Part shown: positions 43,793 to 53,629 of the stretch, piece after piece | Layout: every line of letters starts with the position of its first letter | Numbering within the stretch: the stretch's first letter is position 1 | From: Paraburkholderia fungorum | GTDB taxonomy: Bacteria; Pseudomonadota; Gammaproteobacteria; Burkholderiales; Burkholderiaceae | Direction of reading: 5' to 3' | DNA: 64,000 bases | Assembly (NCBI RefSeq): GCF_003610895.1 | Contig: NZ_MCAS01000045.1 | Span: 124,001 to 188,000, forward strand | Translations under genes and position numbers: made by a program | The notes under the pieces: model-generated | Database searches by the model: none | What the model saw: only the letters and a program-made list of their open reading frames with translations | What the model was told of the DNA's origin: nothing

Positions 43793-44366
43793 TGTGTTCA
43801 GGTGTCGGGCAATCTATGATTGAGCACGAGAACCTTGGGTTTCAGATCGCGATGGGCATGTTGTTTCGCCGCACTCGAGTGGCTTACGGTCGATAAAATA
43901 GACACGACGCAGGAAATAGGCGGACCATCAGGTCGACACGGGAATCGATCTCGCATGATTCGCGTCACTTTTCACATGTTTGTAACTGAAAAAAACATCA
44001 AATGGGAATTTCAGAATGTCTGTGATTATCGGCATTGATCCTGATACAACCAGTAGTCTTTCCGCGTTTTGGCAGGGGAGCGCGCGACGCTACCAATGTC
44101 CGGCTGACGTCTGGGCCGGTTACCCGGTACGTCTTTGAGTGCGCACAGGAAGACCGCTTCGAACGCCGTCCCACGCGGGTGCTGTACCGGAAGCCGGAGT
44201 GCATCTGGTGCCTGCAAACCGCGCTGCATGACCGTTGGCTAGTAACAGCAGCAGACAGAAGATATAGAGTCATTTGTCGACGCCAGCATTAGCGGGCAGA
44301 CAGGTATTCCGCGGCAGTTTGCGGTTGTGCCGAGACGCAGGTAAACACATAAACGGGGAACGAAAT
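43793..44366. other. Spacer before the GH75-like gene
   Basis: No gene supported. A frame at 44035-44292 has some protein-like text (PVTRYVFECAQEDRFERRPT) but no ribosome binding site and no family match. Confidence 0.35.
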
Positions 44367-45083
44367 ATGCGAATTCGACATAGTGCGACACTGATTGCGG
44401 CAACGTTGCTGATGTGCGGAGTTGCGGAAGCTGGGCCGCTGGAAGATGTCACGCGGCTGATCGGCAAGGCAAACCAGACGCCGCAACAGCCCATCAAGTT
44501 CTCGGACGGTAGCGTCAATTGGATCGACGGCTCCTCTGTTTTCAGGCTTCCGGCTGCCCAGGCGGTCATCGTCAAAGCGCGAAACCTCGCGCTCGACACG
44601 GATGGAGCTTCTGCAGAAGTTCGAAGTTGCGACCCGGATGCCCAAGGTGGTACTGCACTTCCGGACCGCCATGGCAACGCCATCGATTCGAATGCGACGC
44701 CATACTACGTTCTGCCCTCATGTGACCGGGGGTCCAAAAACTATGCAAGCTGTAAGAAGAATCCTCCGTATCGGCAGCTTGGCTTGCAGACGGGTGACCT
44801 TGCGGCGGTTATAACGGGCGACAAGATTGCCTATGCCATCGCGGGAGATACTGGTCCGGAAAAGAAATTTGGCGAAGGCTCCATTCAGCTTCATCGGCGA
44901 CTCGGTCACGAGGTTATCGGTGCGAACCCGAGGAACCCGCAATGCGCAGCGAATGTGAGCCTGCCGCAAGAAACCTACCTGGTGATTTTTCCAAAGTCGA
45001 ACCACAAGTGGTTGCCCAACGAAGAGATTGATCGCGCCGGCGCGGCGCTGTGGAATAACTTGCTGGCGGTAGATGGGCAGTGA
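44367..45083 (+). CDS. Exported GH75 (chitosanase)-like protein
   Basis: A 238-residue protein with a signal peptide (MRIRHSATLIAATLLMCGVA, cut near EAG). The mature part has the GH75 pattern: TPYYVLPSC, then LGLQTGDLAAVITGDKIAYA and IAGDTGPEKKFGEGSIQLHR, where the Asp of GDTGP and the Glu of GEGS are the expected catalytic acids. GH75 is known for fungal chitosanases and is found in some bacteria. Bacterial members may act on other polymers. GGGGA lies 7 bases before the start. Confidence 0.7.
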   Translation: MRIRHSATLIAATLLMCGVAEAGPLEDVTRLIGKANQTPQQPIKFSDGSVNWIDGSSVFRLPAAQAVIVKARNLALDTDGASAEVRSCDPDAQGGTALPDRHGNAIDSNATPYYVLPSCDRGSKNYASCKKNPPYRQLGLQTGDLAAVITGDKIAYAIAGDTGPEKKFGEGSIQLHRRLGHEVIGANPRNPQCAANVSLPQETYLVIFPKSNHKWLPNEEIDRAGAALWNNLLAVDGQ

Positions 45084-45226
45084 CTGCCTGCAACGTCAGT
45101 CAGGCATGCGGCTATGCCGCGAAGATCGTACCGGGAAGCGGGACTGTGTTGCACGCGTATCCGGTTTGTTTTTTTCCGCTCCAGAATGTCCTTCATTCTG
45201 GAGCGGCATCCAACCGGGTATCTGCA

Positions 45227-46411
45227 TCAAAACGCGTGCCGCAGTCCCACCATGCCAACGAATTGCGACGGCCCGGACGACGGCGTCGTATTCTGCGAGT
45301 CGCCGACCACCGCTACTGCGTCGGTAATGCCCGTTCCTGTGCCCGCTGAAACCAGCGTCTTGCCTCGCGCATGTTGGTACGCTTCCAGTGCGTACACCGT
45401 GGTGCGAGTCGAGAGGTTGTAGGTCTGCTCGAGCGAGATCTGGTGATAGCGCGCGGCATCGTTGATGCCATTTGCCTTGCTTGTCTGCGTATAGCTATAG
45501 CCGGCGCCCACAGTCACGGCCGGCGTAATCCGGTATGTGGAAATCACGCCGTACGTATTGAACACACCCTCGTCGGTGAACAGTGAACCGGAACCCGGTG
45601 CGTACTGCACGTTCGAATAGTTCACGCCGACCATCAGGTCCTGGTGCGTGTAGCGAGCCGCTGCGGCGAACAGTTGTGCGCTACGTGCCGTCGCATAGCC
45701 GCTGTTCACCGGCGAGTTGACGGCGTAGGTGCCGAGCGCCTGGCTCGTCGCGATGTCTTTCAGCTTCACATAGCCCACTGCGATCGCAAACGGCTGGTAG
45801 TCGTAGCGAGCCGCCGCGCTGAATTGGCTGCCGCTGGCCACGCTGCCCGGCACACCGCCCAGACCGTACTGCGCGCTGAACTGCAAGCCGGCCAGGTTCG
45901 GCGACAGGTAGGTTACCGAATTGTTAAGGCGCAGCGTGGTGTCGAGTGCGTCGAGGTCACCGGGGTGCGCACCTGTCGCACCCGTTAGTACACCTGTCGG
46001 CCCGAGCGCGCCGACCATCTGGAAGTAGGGCGTGTACTGGCGGCCAAGCGTCACAGTCCCGTACTTGTCATTGCTCAGCCCGACGTACGCCTGTCGATTG
46101 AAAATGAAGCCTGAGCTGCTTTGCGCGCCAGTCAGCGAGTTGAAGCCGCTTTCGAGCCGGAAAATCGCCTTCGTGCCACCGCCAATGTCTTCCGCGCCAA
46201 GCAGGCCGAATTTGCTTGCCTGCAGGTTGCCCTGGCTCATGTAGAAGTTGGCGTGCCCCTTCTGGTTGCTGGAGTAGGCGAAGGCGTTATCGACAACGCC
46301 ATACAGCGTCACGCTGCTTTGCGCCGCCGCACCAGTTGATAGCACGGCGCCCGCAAACGGCAGGCACGAGAGGACGAGTGCGCGTGTCCGCGCGCGCTTC
46401 AATGAATTCAT
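45227..46411 (-). CDS. Gram-negative porin (OmpC/Omp32 family)
   Basis: A 394-residue outer-membrane porin. It has a long signal (cut near AAA-QSSVTLYG), the betaproteobacterial start SSVTLYGVVDNAFAY, then SKFGLLGAEDIGGGTKAIFR, LGRQYTPYF for the constriction loop, alternating strands and a C-terminal aromatic end LRHAF. It lies 72 bases after the GH31 gene on the same strand, so it may serve uptake of the same sugar. Confidence 0.93.
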   Translation of the reverse strand: MNSLKRARTRALVLSCLPFAGAVLSTGAAAQSSVTLYGVVDNAFAYSSNQKGHANFYMSQGNLQASKFGLLGAEDIGGGTKAIFRLESGFNSLTGAQSSSGFIFNRQAYVGLSNDKYGTVTLGRQYTPYFQMVGALGPTGVLTGATGAHPGDLDALDTTLRLNNSVTYLSPNLAGLQFSAQYGLGGVPGSVASGSQFSAAARYDYQPFAIAVGYVKLKDIATSQALGTYAVNSPVNSGYATARSAQLFAAAARYTHQDLMVGVNYSNVQYAPGSGSLFTDEGVFNTYGVISTYRITPAVTVGAGYSYTQTSKANGINDAARYHQISLEQTYNLSTRTTVYALEAYQHARGKTLVSAGTGTGITDAVAVVGDSQNTTPSSGPSQFVGMVGLRHAF

Positions 46412-46483
46412 GGCTAGCAGGTCTCCGGATTAGATATCGAGCGTTGCACTTACGGTCAGCTCGGGTCAGTGATGCATGCCTGG

Positions 46484-48907
46484 TTAGTGGGCAATGGAAA
46501 TCGTCAGGCACCGCCAGCCGTCGACCGTGTGGTCGGCGACCAGCGTGCCGTCGATGCAGACGGGCGTGCGTACTTCGCTTGCAGGCACGAACAGTCGAAC
46601 GTCCTGCTGTGGCTGCTGGACCCAGCCTTCGCGCAGGATCGAAATGCGTAACGTGCTCGCATCGCCGGTAATCGTGACGTTCCAGCGGCCTTGCGCGCCT
46701 GTGCGCCAGGCTTCGCTTTCGCCATCGTCCTCGACGCAGCCGCCGCACGCGACGCCCGTGCCGGTGTGCGGCACGGCGATGAACGCACGTTCGTCGGCGG
46801 GGCGCCCAAAGTGCTGTTCGGCGATGTTCAACGGAATCACGCTGCCCTCACGCAGCAAGGTCACCGGTCGCTCGAATGGGGCAGGCAGGTTCACCGTCTG
46901 ACCGCCTTCGAACACCTCGCCACTCCAGTACGACGCCCAGCGCGTGCCGGCCGGCAGATAAACATCGCGCGTCGACTGGTCTGCCTCGACCACGGGCGCA
47001 ACCAGCATTGAGGAACCCAGCATCATGTCGTCGCCATCGGCGAGACAGCGCGGATCGTGTGGAAACTCGGCGAACAACGGGCGCAACACAGGCTCGTACG
47101 CGCTGTGCGATTGCCACAACAACTCGTACAGGTAGGGAATCAGCCTGTAGCGCAGTTTGATCAGGTCGGCCACCTGACGCGTGACTTCGGGGTACATCCA
47201 CGGCTCGTTGACCGTGCCGTCGTCGTTCCAGGAATGAATGCTGAAACGCGGCAGAAAGATGCCGAAGGCGACCCAGCGGACGAACAGATCCGGACCCGGC
47301 GCCGGACCCGAGAATCCGCCGATATCGTGACCGCTGTTCGACACACCGGACATGGCGAGCCCGAGGCCCATCTTCAGATTGAAGCGCAGCGTTTCCCATG
47401 AGGTGTAGTTGTCGCCGGACCATGTCTGCACATAGCGCTGCATGCCGGCGCCACCTGAGCGGGACACGAGGAACGGCCGGCGCTCGGGTGCATATTCGCG
47501 CTGCGCGTCGTGTGATGCACGCATCATCAACTGTGTTTGCAGTACCTTGGCCTCGCGTGCCGGATACGGCTGGCCGAAACCCTGAGCGATCGCGTCGGAC
47601 GACCAGATTTCGAATTCGTTGTTGTCGTTCCAGGTGGCGGCGATACTGTGCTTCAACAAGCTGTCTTTCACGCGCGCTTTCCACCAGTCGATGGTGGCGG
47701 GATTCGTGAAGTCCAGATAGGCGCCTACTTCGTCCCAGAACTGCACCCATGCCGGATCGCCGTTACTCGATGCGATCAGCAGGCCGGCGCGCGCCACTTC
47801 GTCGAACGCCGGGTGATCCTGCAACAGGCACGGCTTGATGTTCGCGCACAGGCGCACGCCATGTTCGAGATAGCTCCGCACGAAACCGTCGATATCGGGA
47901 AACTTCTCGTGGTTCCAGTTGAACACGTAACGCTTCGCACCGATCGACGTATAGCCCGACGACAGATGGAATGAATCGCACAGCACGTCGTGCTCGCTGC
48001 ATCGTTCGATGAATTCGCCCATGCGCTGCTGGGCGTCGGGCGCGTCGGTATAGCTCATTGTCGAGCCGGAGTAGCCGAGTCCCCATTTCGGCATCCAGGC
48101 CGGACGCCCAGTCAGCCAGGTGAAGCGGCGCACCGCATGCAAGGGCGTACCCGCCGACGCGATGAAGTAATAGTCGAGATCGCCATGCTCGGCGACAAAG
48201 TGCCGGTAGTGGCCGTGATAGTTATCGAGCTCGCGGCCCATGTCGAAGCGGCAGTCGGCAAGCGTGTCGTAGAACAGGCCGAATCCGGTCGACGTTTGCG
48301 GCTGCCACGTCACGTAGAAAGGGATGTGCTTGTAGAGCGGGTCGGTGGTGCGCGCGCTATAGCCCATCGCGTCGATGTTGCGCATTTCGTAGGACTGATC
48401 CGCGCGGTTGAGCGAACCGGCGCGCTCACCTAAACCGACATATATTTCGTCCTTGCGACGCTCGACGTAGTGGTACACGCGCTCGTCCCACCAGCCGAAG
48501 TTGTACGCCTGGGTCTTCCGATCGGTCATCACGCGATGCCACGCAGCGTCGTGCAGGATGTCCCAGGCGCAGAATCCGCCGTCCAGCGTGACGGTCAACC
48601 GCACGCGGGCCGTTTCAATGACAAGGTGCCCGGCGTCGGTCGAGACGTCAAAGCTGGGCGGCGTGAAACCGCTTATGTCGCGGCGCTCACGGCCTTCGAG
48701 CGGAACGTCGTCCGCGCCCGGCGCGATAGACCAGGTTCGCGGGCCGTGCGTTTCGCCGTCCGGCAGCACGAGTACCCGGATGATGTCTTCGGCGAGAACG
48801 AACAGTTCAATCCGGCAGTTCTCCTGCGCAGTAAGAACGATGTGATTGCCGGCGTGGGATGACAGTGAAAAACGCGGCGGGTGTTTCAGATTCGTCAGTG
48901 AACGCAT
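46484..48907 (-). CDS. Glycoside hydrolase family 31 (alpha-glucosidase/xylosidase-like)
   Basis: An 807-residue enzyme without a signal peptide, so cytoplasmic. The GH31 barrel begins at about 260 (RPAWMPKWGLGYSGSTMSYT); the nucleophile region is IAATWNDNNEFEIW (Asp of the WxDxNE type), and the acid/base comes in QTWSGDNYTSWE; NSGHDIGGFSG follows. Several residues differ from YicI-type xylosidases, so the sugar is not certain. It starts just after the MFS gene, which suggests that the transporter feeds it. Confidence 0.88.
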   Translation of the reverse strand: MRSLTNLKHPPRFSLSSHAGNHIVLTAQENCRIELFVLAEDIIRVLVLPDGETHGPRTWSIAPGADDVPLEGRERRDISGFTPPSFDVSTDAGHLVIETARVRLTVTLDGGFCAWDILHDAAWHRVMTDRKTQAYNFGWWDERVYHYVERRKDEIYVGLGERAGSLNRADQSYEMRNIDAMGYSARTTDPLYKHIPFYVTWQPQTSTGFGLFYDTLADCRFDMGRELDNYHGHYRHFVAEHGDLDYYFIASAGTPLHAVRRFTWLTGRPAWMPKWGLGYSGSTMSYTDAPDAQQRMGEFIERCSEHDVLCDSFHLSSGYTSIGAKRYVFNWNHEKFPDIDGFVRSYLEHGVRLCANIKPCLLQDHPAFDEVARAGLLIASSNGDPAWVQFWDEVGAYLDFTNPATIDWWKARVKDSLLKHSIAATWNDNNEFEIWSSDAIAQGFGQPYPAREAKVLQTQLMMRASHDAQREYAPERRPFLVSRSGGAGMQRYVQTWSGDNYTSWETLRFNLKMGLGLAMSGVSNSGHDIGGFSGPAPGPDLFVRWVAFGIFLPRFSIHSWNDDGTVNEPWMYPEVTRQVADLIKLRYRLIPYLYELLWQSHSAYEPVLRPLFAEFPHDPRCLADGDDMMLGSSMLVAPVVEADQSTRDVYLPAGTRWASYWSGEVFEGGQTVNLPAPFERPVTLLREGSVIPLNIAEQHFGRPADERAFIAVPHTGTGVACGGCVEDDGESEAWRTGAQGRWNVTITGDASTLRISILREGWVQQPQQDVRLFVPASEVRTPVCIDGTLVADHTVDGWRCLTISIAH

Positions 48908-48926
48908 GATGTGTCTTCGAGTGAGG

Positions 48927-50213
48927 TCACGCAGCCGTGCTGGCATTGTTGTCGACTTGATGCGGACGCGCGTCGCGGGTGACGCCGCGCATCAGAATGA
49001 TCAGCAGCGTGGCGCCGATCAGGTCGAACGCGCCGAGGGCGCCGAATAGCGGCGTATAGCCGATCGAATCGGCCAGCGCGCCGACCAGCAGCGAAAAGCC
49101 CAGGCCGCCGATCCACGCGGACATCCCTGCAAATCCGGCAACGGTGCCGACTTCGCCGGGGTCGAACACGTCGGCGGCCAACGTGTTGACGAGCGCCGAG
49201 ATCATCTGATGCGCGAAGCCGCCGACGCAGAAGAGTGCGATTGCCTGATACGGTGAGGCGACGAGGCCGATGCATGCCGGTCCGAGCATCATGAACGCAC
49301 CGAGCACCACGCCCGCGATTCGCGATCCGATCAGCGGCATGCGGAAATGCTTCATCAGGAAGGGCGACAGGTAGCCGCCGAAAAGACCGCCGAGGTCGGC
49401 GGCCAGAAACGGCAGCCATGCGAACAGCGCGATCTGCTTCAGATCCATATGGCGTTGCGTCGCGAGGTAAAGGGGAATCCAGAAACTGAAGGTTTGCCAG
49501 GCGGGTTCCGCGAAGAAGCGTGCTTGTGCGATCGCCCAGAACCGGCGCGTGCGCAGTACTTCGCGGATGCTGCGCCGTTGCGGCGCGCCCGGCGTTTGGC
49601 CGCTGACAATCGCTTCGCGCTCGGCCGCGCTGATGCGGGCGTGGTCGGCCGGTGAGCGGTACAGCACATACCAGACGGCTGCCCAGACGAAGCCGAGCGC
49701 ACCGGTCACCGCGAAGGCGCTTTGCCAACCATATCTCAGCGACAGAAAGACGACGAGCGGCGGGGCGAGCAGCGAGCCGAGCGACGTGCCCGCATTGAAA
49801 TAACCCACCGCCACGGATTTCTCGCGATTGGGAAACCATTCGGCGACCACCTTCATGCCCGCCGGAATGGCGACGGCCTCCGTCAAGCCCATGAGTCCGC
49901 GCAAGGCGGCCAGCGAGAGCCAGCCGCTCGCGAAACCGTGCAGTACGCCTGTCAGCGACCAGAGGCAGGCGAACAGCGCAAAGCCCAGACGCAAACCGAT
50001 CAGATCGATGATCAGGCCGCACACCGGCTGCATGATCGTATAGCCGACCTGGAACGCACCGACCACGTACGAGTACTGCTTGGTGCTCATGTGCAGAAGC
50101 TTCGTCAACTCCGGCGCCATCACGCCGAGAGCGTTGCGCGACAGGTAGTTGACGATCGTCCCGGCACACACGAGCGCGATGATCCACCAGCGCAAACCAA
50201 TGATTGTTTTCAA
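48927..50213 (-). CDS. MFS transporter, anion:cation symporter (ExuT-like) family
   Basis: A 428-residue, twelve-helix transporter. It begins KTIIGLRWWIIALVCAGTIV, followed by NYLSRNALGVMAPEL, the ACS-family start. MFS motif A region is GLIIDLIGLRLG; AIPAGMKVVAEWFPNREKS is the signature of hexuronate and galactarate transporters. The TTG at 50213 has GGAG 7 bases upstream and gives the usual N-terminus; an ATG at 50282 would add 23 residues. First gene of the MFS-GH31-porin set. Confidence 0.87.
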   Translation of the reverse strand: MKTIIGLRWWIIALVCAGTIVNYLSRNALGVMAPELTKLLHMSTKQYSYVVGAFQVGYTIMQPVCGLIIDLIGLRLGFALFACLWSLTGVLHGFASGWLSLAALRGLMGLTEAVAIPAGMKVVAEWFPNREKSVAVGYFNAGTSLGSLLAPPLVVFLSLRYGWQSAFAVTGALGFVWAAVWYVLYRSPADHARISAAEREAIVSGQTPGAPQRRSIREVLRTRRFWAIAQARFFAEPAWQTFSFWIPLYLATQRHMDLKQIALFAWLPFLAADLGGLFGGYLSPFLMKHFRMPLIGSRIAGVVLGAFMMLGPACIGLVASPYQAIALFCVGGFAHQMISALVNTLAADVFDPGEVGTVAGFAGMSAWIGGLGFSLLVGALADSIGYTPLFGALGAFDLIGATLLIILMRGVTRDARPHQVDNNASTAA

Positions 50214-51036
50214 AATCTGTCTCCGTACCCAATGTGTCCGCTGACTGTCCGCAGGTCGGCAGGCATGCGCGAATTCGAACATTTATCTGCATTTAGTGTC
50301 AGTCATCGTATCACTGGTTGAGCACCGTTGCACCAGGGAAAACCATGGTTTAAGTGGTTGAGTTTCTTGAAATATCCGCTGAATTCGGCTTTTTTTAAAG
50401 AATCTTGAGCATATTGAGGTCGGACGACCGGTGACTAATGAAAATGGAAAGAATGTTCTTTCGAACATCAAATGTTCGTTTGGGTGGTCTTCGCGAATGG
50501 GCTCGGCCGAGCGTTGTGGGAATCGCGGCCGGGGAGTGGTTCGGCGACAGATAGCACGTTGCAACGCCATGCGGCCCTGGATCCGCGGTGCGTCGTCTAT
50601 GAGGGGGGCGGCGGCGGGAACACGCTGCGATTGCGTGGGGTGGCCCTGGGAGTATGGCGTTTGTCTGGGCGCGTTACGCGCCGAAAAATACTTCGATATC
50701 CTACTGATATAGATGTGCGCGCACGGTCTCGACCGCAAGAGTAATTGGGGAATCGGCGACTGGATGATCTGATGCGCGCGAGCGCAGCGGGCAGCATTGC
50801 CGTGCAGCGGCGAGGGCGGTGAACGCGGGCAACTTGCCGGCGGACGGGCGGCTCAAGGTGTGTCGGCGCGATTACGTCACCGCCACTTTTTCACCAAACC
50901 TTTGTCCAATGTAACGAGACGTAACCGGGCGGCCAACAGTGCGATGTTATGCATCAGTTATTACAAAGTTGAAATACGCGGACGGTTGCCTTGCGCTATA
51001 TTTCGGCCAACAACACATTCTTCAAAAGGGTGATCA
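50214..51036. other. Divergent intergenic region between the MFS and PXPV-type genes
   Basis: No gene supported. The frames present are GC-rich shadows. It holds the promoters of both flanking genes and the ATGTTCG repeats described separately. Confidence 0.5.
50453..50478. promoter_or_regulatory. Three alternating ATGTTCG half-sites, likely operator
   Basis: ATGTTC (50453-50458), CGAACAT (50462-50468) and ATGTTCG (50472-50478) form two overlapping inverted repeats with 3-base gaps. They lie about 240 bases before the MFS start. They look like binding sites of a dimeric regulator, probably of the MFS-GH31-porin genes; the regulator is unknown. Confidence 0.45.
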
Positions 51037-51384
51037 ATGAAGTCCGCACGTATTGTTCCATTTCTGATCGGGGTTCTCGGGTTGGCTGCGTCGGGTGCTG
51101 CAATGGCCGGCGGGCTCAGCGTAGGCGTCAATATCGGTATCCCCGCGCCGGTCTACGTGGCTCCGGCGCCGGTCTATGCACCGCCGCCGCCGCCTCCGCC
51201 GCCCGTTGTCTACCAACCGGCTCCCGTGTACTACGGTGGTCCGGCCATCGTGATCGGCTGGCACGGCGACCGCTACTGGGACGGCCGCCGCTACTGGGGG
51301 CGTGACGACTGGTACCGTCGTCATCCCCCGGGCCGCTACGATTATGGCCGTGACCATTACGACAATCATCGCGGCTGGCACTGA
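51037..51384 (+). CDS. Exported proline/tyrosine-rich small protein (PXPV type)
   Basis: A 115-residue protein with a signal peptide (FLIGVLGLAASGAAMA). The mature part has VYVAPAPVYAPPPPPPPPVV and a tail rich in Tyr, Arg, Trp, His and Gly (YWDGRRYWGRDDWYRR). Such PXPV/YXWG-repeat proteins are common in Burkholderia and probably belong to the periplasm or outer surface; function unknown. It ends before a strong terminator and stands alone. Confidence 0.85.
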   Translation: MKSARIVPFLIGVLGLAASGAAMAGGLSVGVNIGIPAPVYVAPAPVYAPPPPPPPPVVYQPAPVYYGGPAIVIGWHGDRYWDGRRYWGRDDWYRRHPPGRYDYGRDHYDNHRGWH

Positions 51385-51422
51385 GCCACGAGGAAGCTGC
51401 AGTTGACGCGTTTGCCGCGTCG

Positions 51423-51456
51423 AAAAAAAACCGCCCAGAGTCTGGGCGGTTTTTTA
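51423..51456 (+). terminator. Rho-independent terminator
   Basis: AAACCGCCCAGA - GTC - TGGGCGGTTTTTT: a GC-rich stem with a T-run, 39 bases after the small exported protein gene. Confidence 0.88.
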
Positions 51457-51609
51457 TTGCGCTCGCGAAAGCTGTCAACCATGAATTTCCCCGATGAGGT
51501 CTGCCTACCCCACACGTCAAACTCACGCCGATGAGATGTGCGGATTGCGCGAGTTTATTGGGTAGAATTCTCTCCACATTACAATCGCCCACTGACCAAT
51601 AAGGCCCCC

Positions 51610-53589
51610 ATGACAACTGGCTCGCGATGGGTTCAAACGCCTCGTGCACTTTGGTGCCGCGTGATTCACAGGCTATCGCGTGTCGGTCTATCGGTTGTGC
51701 CACGCCGCGGTTGCTCGGGACGTGCCAGCGCGCTGTGCGGCGTGTTCGTCCTCGCCGGTCTGCTCGCGGCGCCCGAGGCCCGGGCGGTCTATGCGATCGC
51801 GCAGTACGGCGAGCCGAAATATCCCGCGGATTTCAAGCACTTCGACTACGTCAACCCGGACGCGCCCAAAGGCGGCACGCTGGTCATGGCCAATCCGAGC
51901 CGGCTCACCAGCTTCGACAAATTCAATCCGTTCACGCTGCGCGGTAACCCCGCACCGGGCCTCGAGATGCTGTTCGAAAGCCTGACCGTCGGCAGCGGTG
52001 ACGAAGTGGCTAGCGCCTATGGGCTGCTTGCCGACGACATCAATATTGCGCCCGACGGCTTGTCGACCACCTTCCACATCAATCCGCGCGCCCGTTTTTC
52101 GAACGGCGATCCCGTCACCGCGGATGACGTCAAGTTTTCGCTCGACACGCTGAAGAGCCCGCAGGCCGCGCCGCAGTTCGCGTCGGTATTCGGCGAGATC
52201 ACACGCGCGGTAGTCGTTGATCCGCATACGATCCGCTTCGAGTTCCATCAACGCAATCGCGAGTTGCCGTTGCTGGTGGGCAGCATGCCGGTGTTCTCGC
52301 GCAAGTGGGGAATGAAACCGGACGGCAGCCGGATTGCGTTCGATCAACTGGCGTTCGAGAAGCCGATTGCCAGCGGCCCCTATCTGATCGACCAGTACGA
52401 CAACGGCCGCACCATCACGTATCGGCGCGATCCGAATTATTGGGGAGCGGCGTTGCCGGTGCGTGTCGGTACCAACAACTTCGACCGGATTGTCTACAAG
52501 CTGTATTCGGATAATGTCGCACGGCTGGAAGCGTTCAAGGCAGGCGAATACGACGCGATGGTGGAGTACATTGCGCGTAACTGGGTGCGGCGCGACATCG
52601 GCAAGAAGTTCGATACCGGCGAGTTGATCAAGCGCGAGTTTCCGCAACATAACGGCACCGGCATGCAGGGCTTCATCCTCAATCTGCGCCGCCCGTTGTT
52701 CCAGGACGTGAGAGTGCGCAAGGCGCTCGATCTCGCGTTCGATTTTCAGTGGCTGAACCGCCAGTTGTTCTTCAATCAGTACACGCGCATCGACAGCTTC
52801 TTCGCCAACACGGATTTGCAGGCGAAGGGGCTGCCAACGCCGGGTGAACTCGCGCTTCTCACGCCATGGCGCGCAAAACTCGATCCGGCCGTGTTCGGCC
52901 CGCCGCCGAAGCAGCCGGACACGGACCCGCCGGGTTCGCTGCGGGCCAATCTGCTTGAGGCTCGCGCCCTGTTGCAGCAGGCAGGATGGACCTACCGCGA
53001 CAATGCATTGCGTAACGCCAAAGGCCAGCCATTCGAATTCGAAATTCTCGACGACTCCAGTTCCGAAGCGGCAATGTCGCCGATCGTCGCGACGTATATC
53101 CGCAATCTGCAAAAGCTGGGCATCAAGGCGACATTCCGCGTTTCCGACTTCGCGGTCTATCAGAAGCGGCTCGACGCATTCGACTTCGACACGACCACGA
53201 TCCGCATGCCGGACGTACAGGTGCCCGGTTCGGAGCAGATCGAGCGGTTCGGCAGCAAGGCCGCGGACACGCCCGGCTCGGACAACATAATCGGGCTCAA
53301 GTCGCCGGCCGTCGACGCGATCCTGAGCGCGCTCGTGCATGCGCAGACGCAGGAGCAACTGATCGACGCGACACACGCGCTCGACCGCGTGCTGATGCAT
53401 GGCTACTATGTGATTCCGCAGTGGTACAGCGCGACGCACCGGGTGGCGTTCAAGCGCGGACTCGCGTGGCCCAAAACCTTGCCTCTGTACTATGGCGCGG
53501 AAGGCTGGATCACGACGATGTGGTGGTATGCGCAGCCCCAATCGACGCAACCGCAGACGCAGCCCCAACCGCAATCCGAGGCGCACTAA
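51610..53589 (+). CDS. yejA: Peptide-binding protein YejA (SBP family 5)
   Basis: A 659-residue periplasmic binding protein. Signal peptide with a long basic start and hydrophobic GVFVLAGLLAAPEARA; mature start YAIAQYGEPKYPADFKHFDY, then VNPDAPKGGTL, which is the YejA start. SBP family 5 features follow (LTSFDKFNPFTLRG, PVTADDVKFSLDTLKSP, and ALDLAFDFQWLNRQLFFNQY). It brings oligopeptides (YejABEF imports peptides such as microcin C in enterobacteria). The C-terminus carries a Gln/Pro-rich tail of about 20 residues. Followed after 40 bases by yejB. Confidence 0.9.
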   Translation: MTTGSRWVQTPRALWCRVIHRLSRVGLSVVPRRGCSGRASALCGVFVLAGLLAAPEARAVYAIAQYGEPKYPADFKHFDYVNPDAPKGGTLVMANPSRLTSFDKFNPFTLRGNPAPGLEMLFESLTVGSGDEVASAYGLLADDINIAPDGLSTTFHINPRARFSNGDPVTADDVKFSLDTLKSPQAAPQFASVFGEITRAVVVDPHTIRFEFHQRNRELPLLVGSMPVFSRKWGMKPDGSRIAFDQLAFEKPIASGPYLIDQYDNGRTITYRRDPNYWGAALPVRVGTNNFDRIVYKLYSDNVARLEAFKAGEYDAMVEYIARNWVRRDIGKKFDTGELIKREFPQHNGTGMQGFILNLRRPLFQDVRVRKALDLAFDFQWLNRQLFFNQYTRIDSFFANTDLQAKGLPTPGELALLTPWRAKLDPAVFGPPPKQPDTDPPGSLRANLLEARALLQQAGWTYRDNALRNAKGQPFEFEILDDSSSEAAMSPIVATYIRNLQKLGIKATFRVSDFAVYQKRLDAFDFDTTTIRMPDVQVPGSEQIERFGSKAADTPGSDNIIGLKSPAVDAILSALVHAQTQEQLIDATHALDRVLMHGYYVIPQWYSATHRVAFKRGLAWPKTLPLYYGAEGWITTMWWYAQPQSTQPQTQPQPQSEAH

Positions 53590-53629
53590 AGCGTCATACA
53601 TTCACTGCCTTCGCACCGGAACCGACGCC

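Noticed and set aside
51688..53601. 637-residue open frame antisense to yejA
   Set aside because: Arg/Val-rich shadow of a real gene; no domain and no ribosome binding site.
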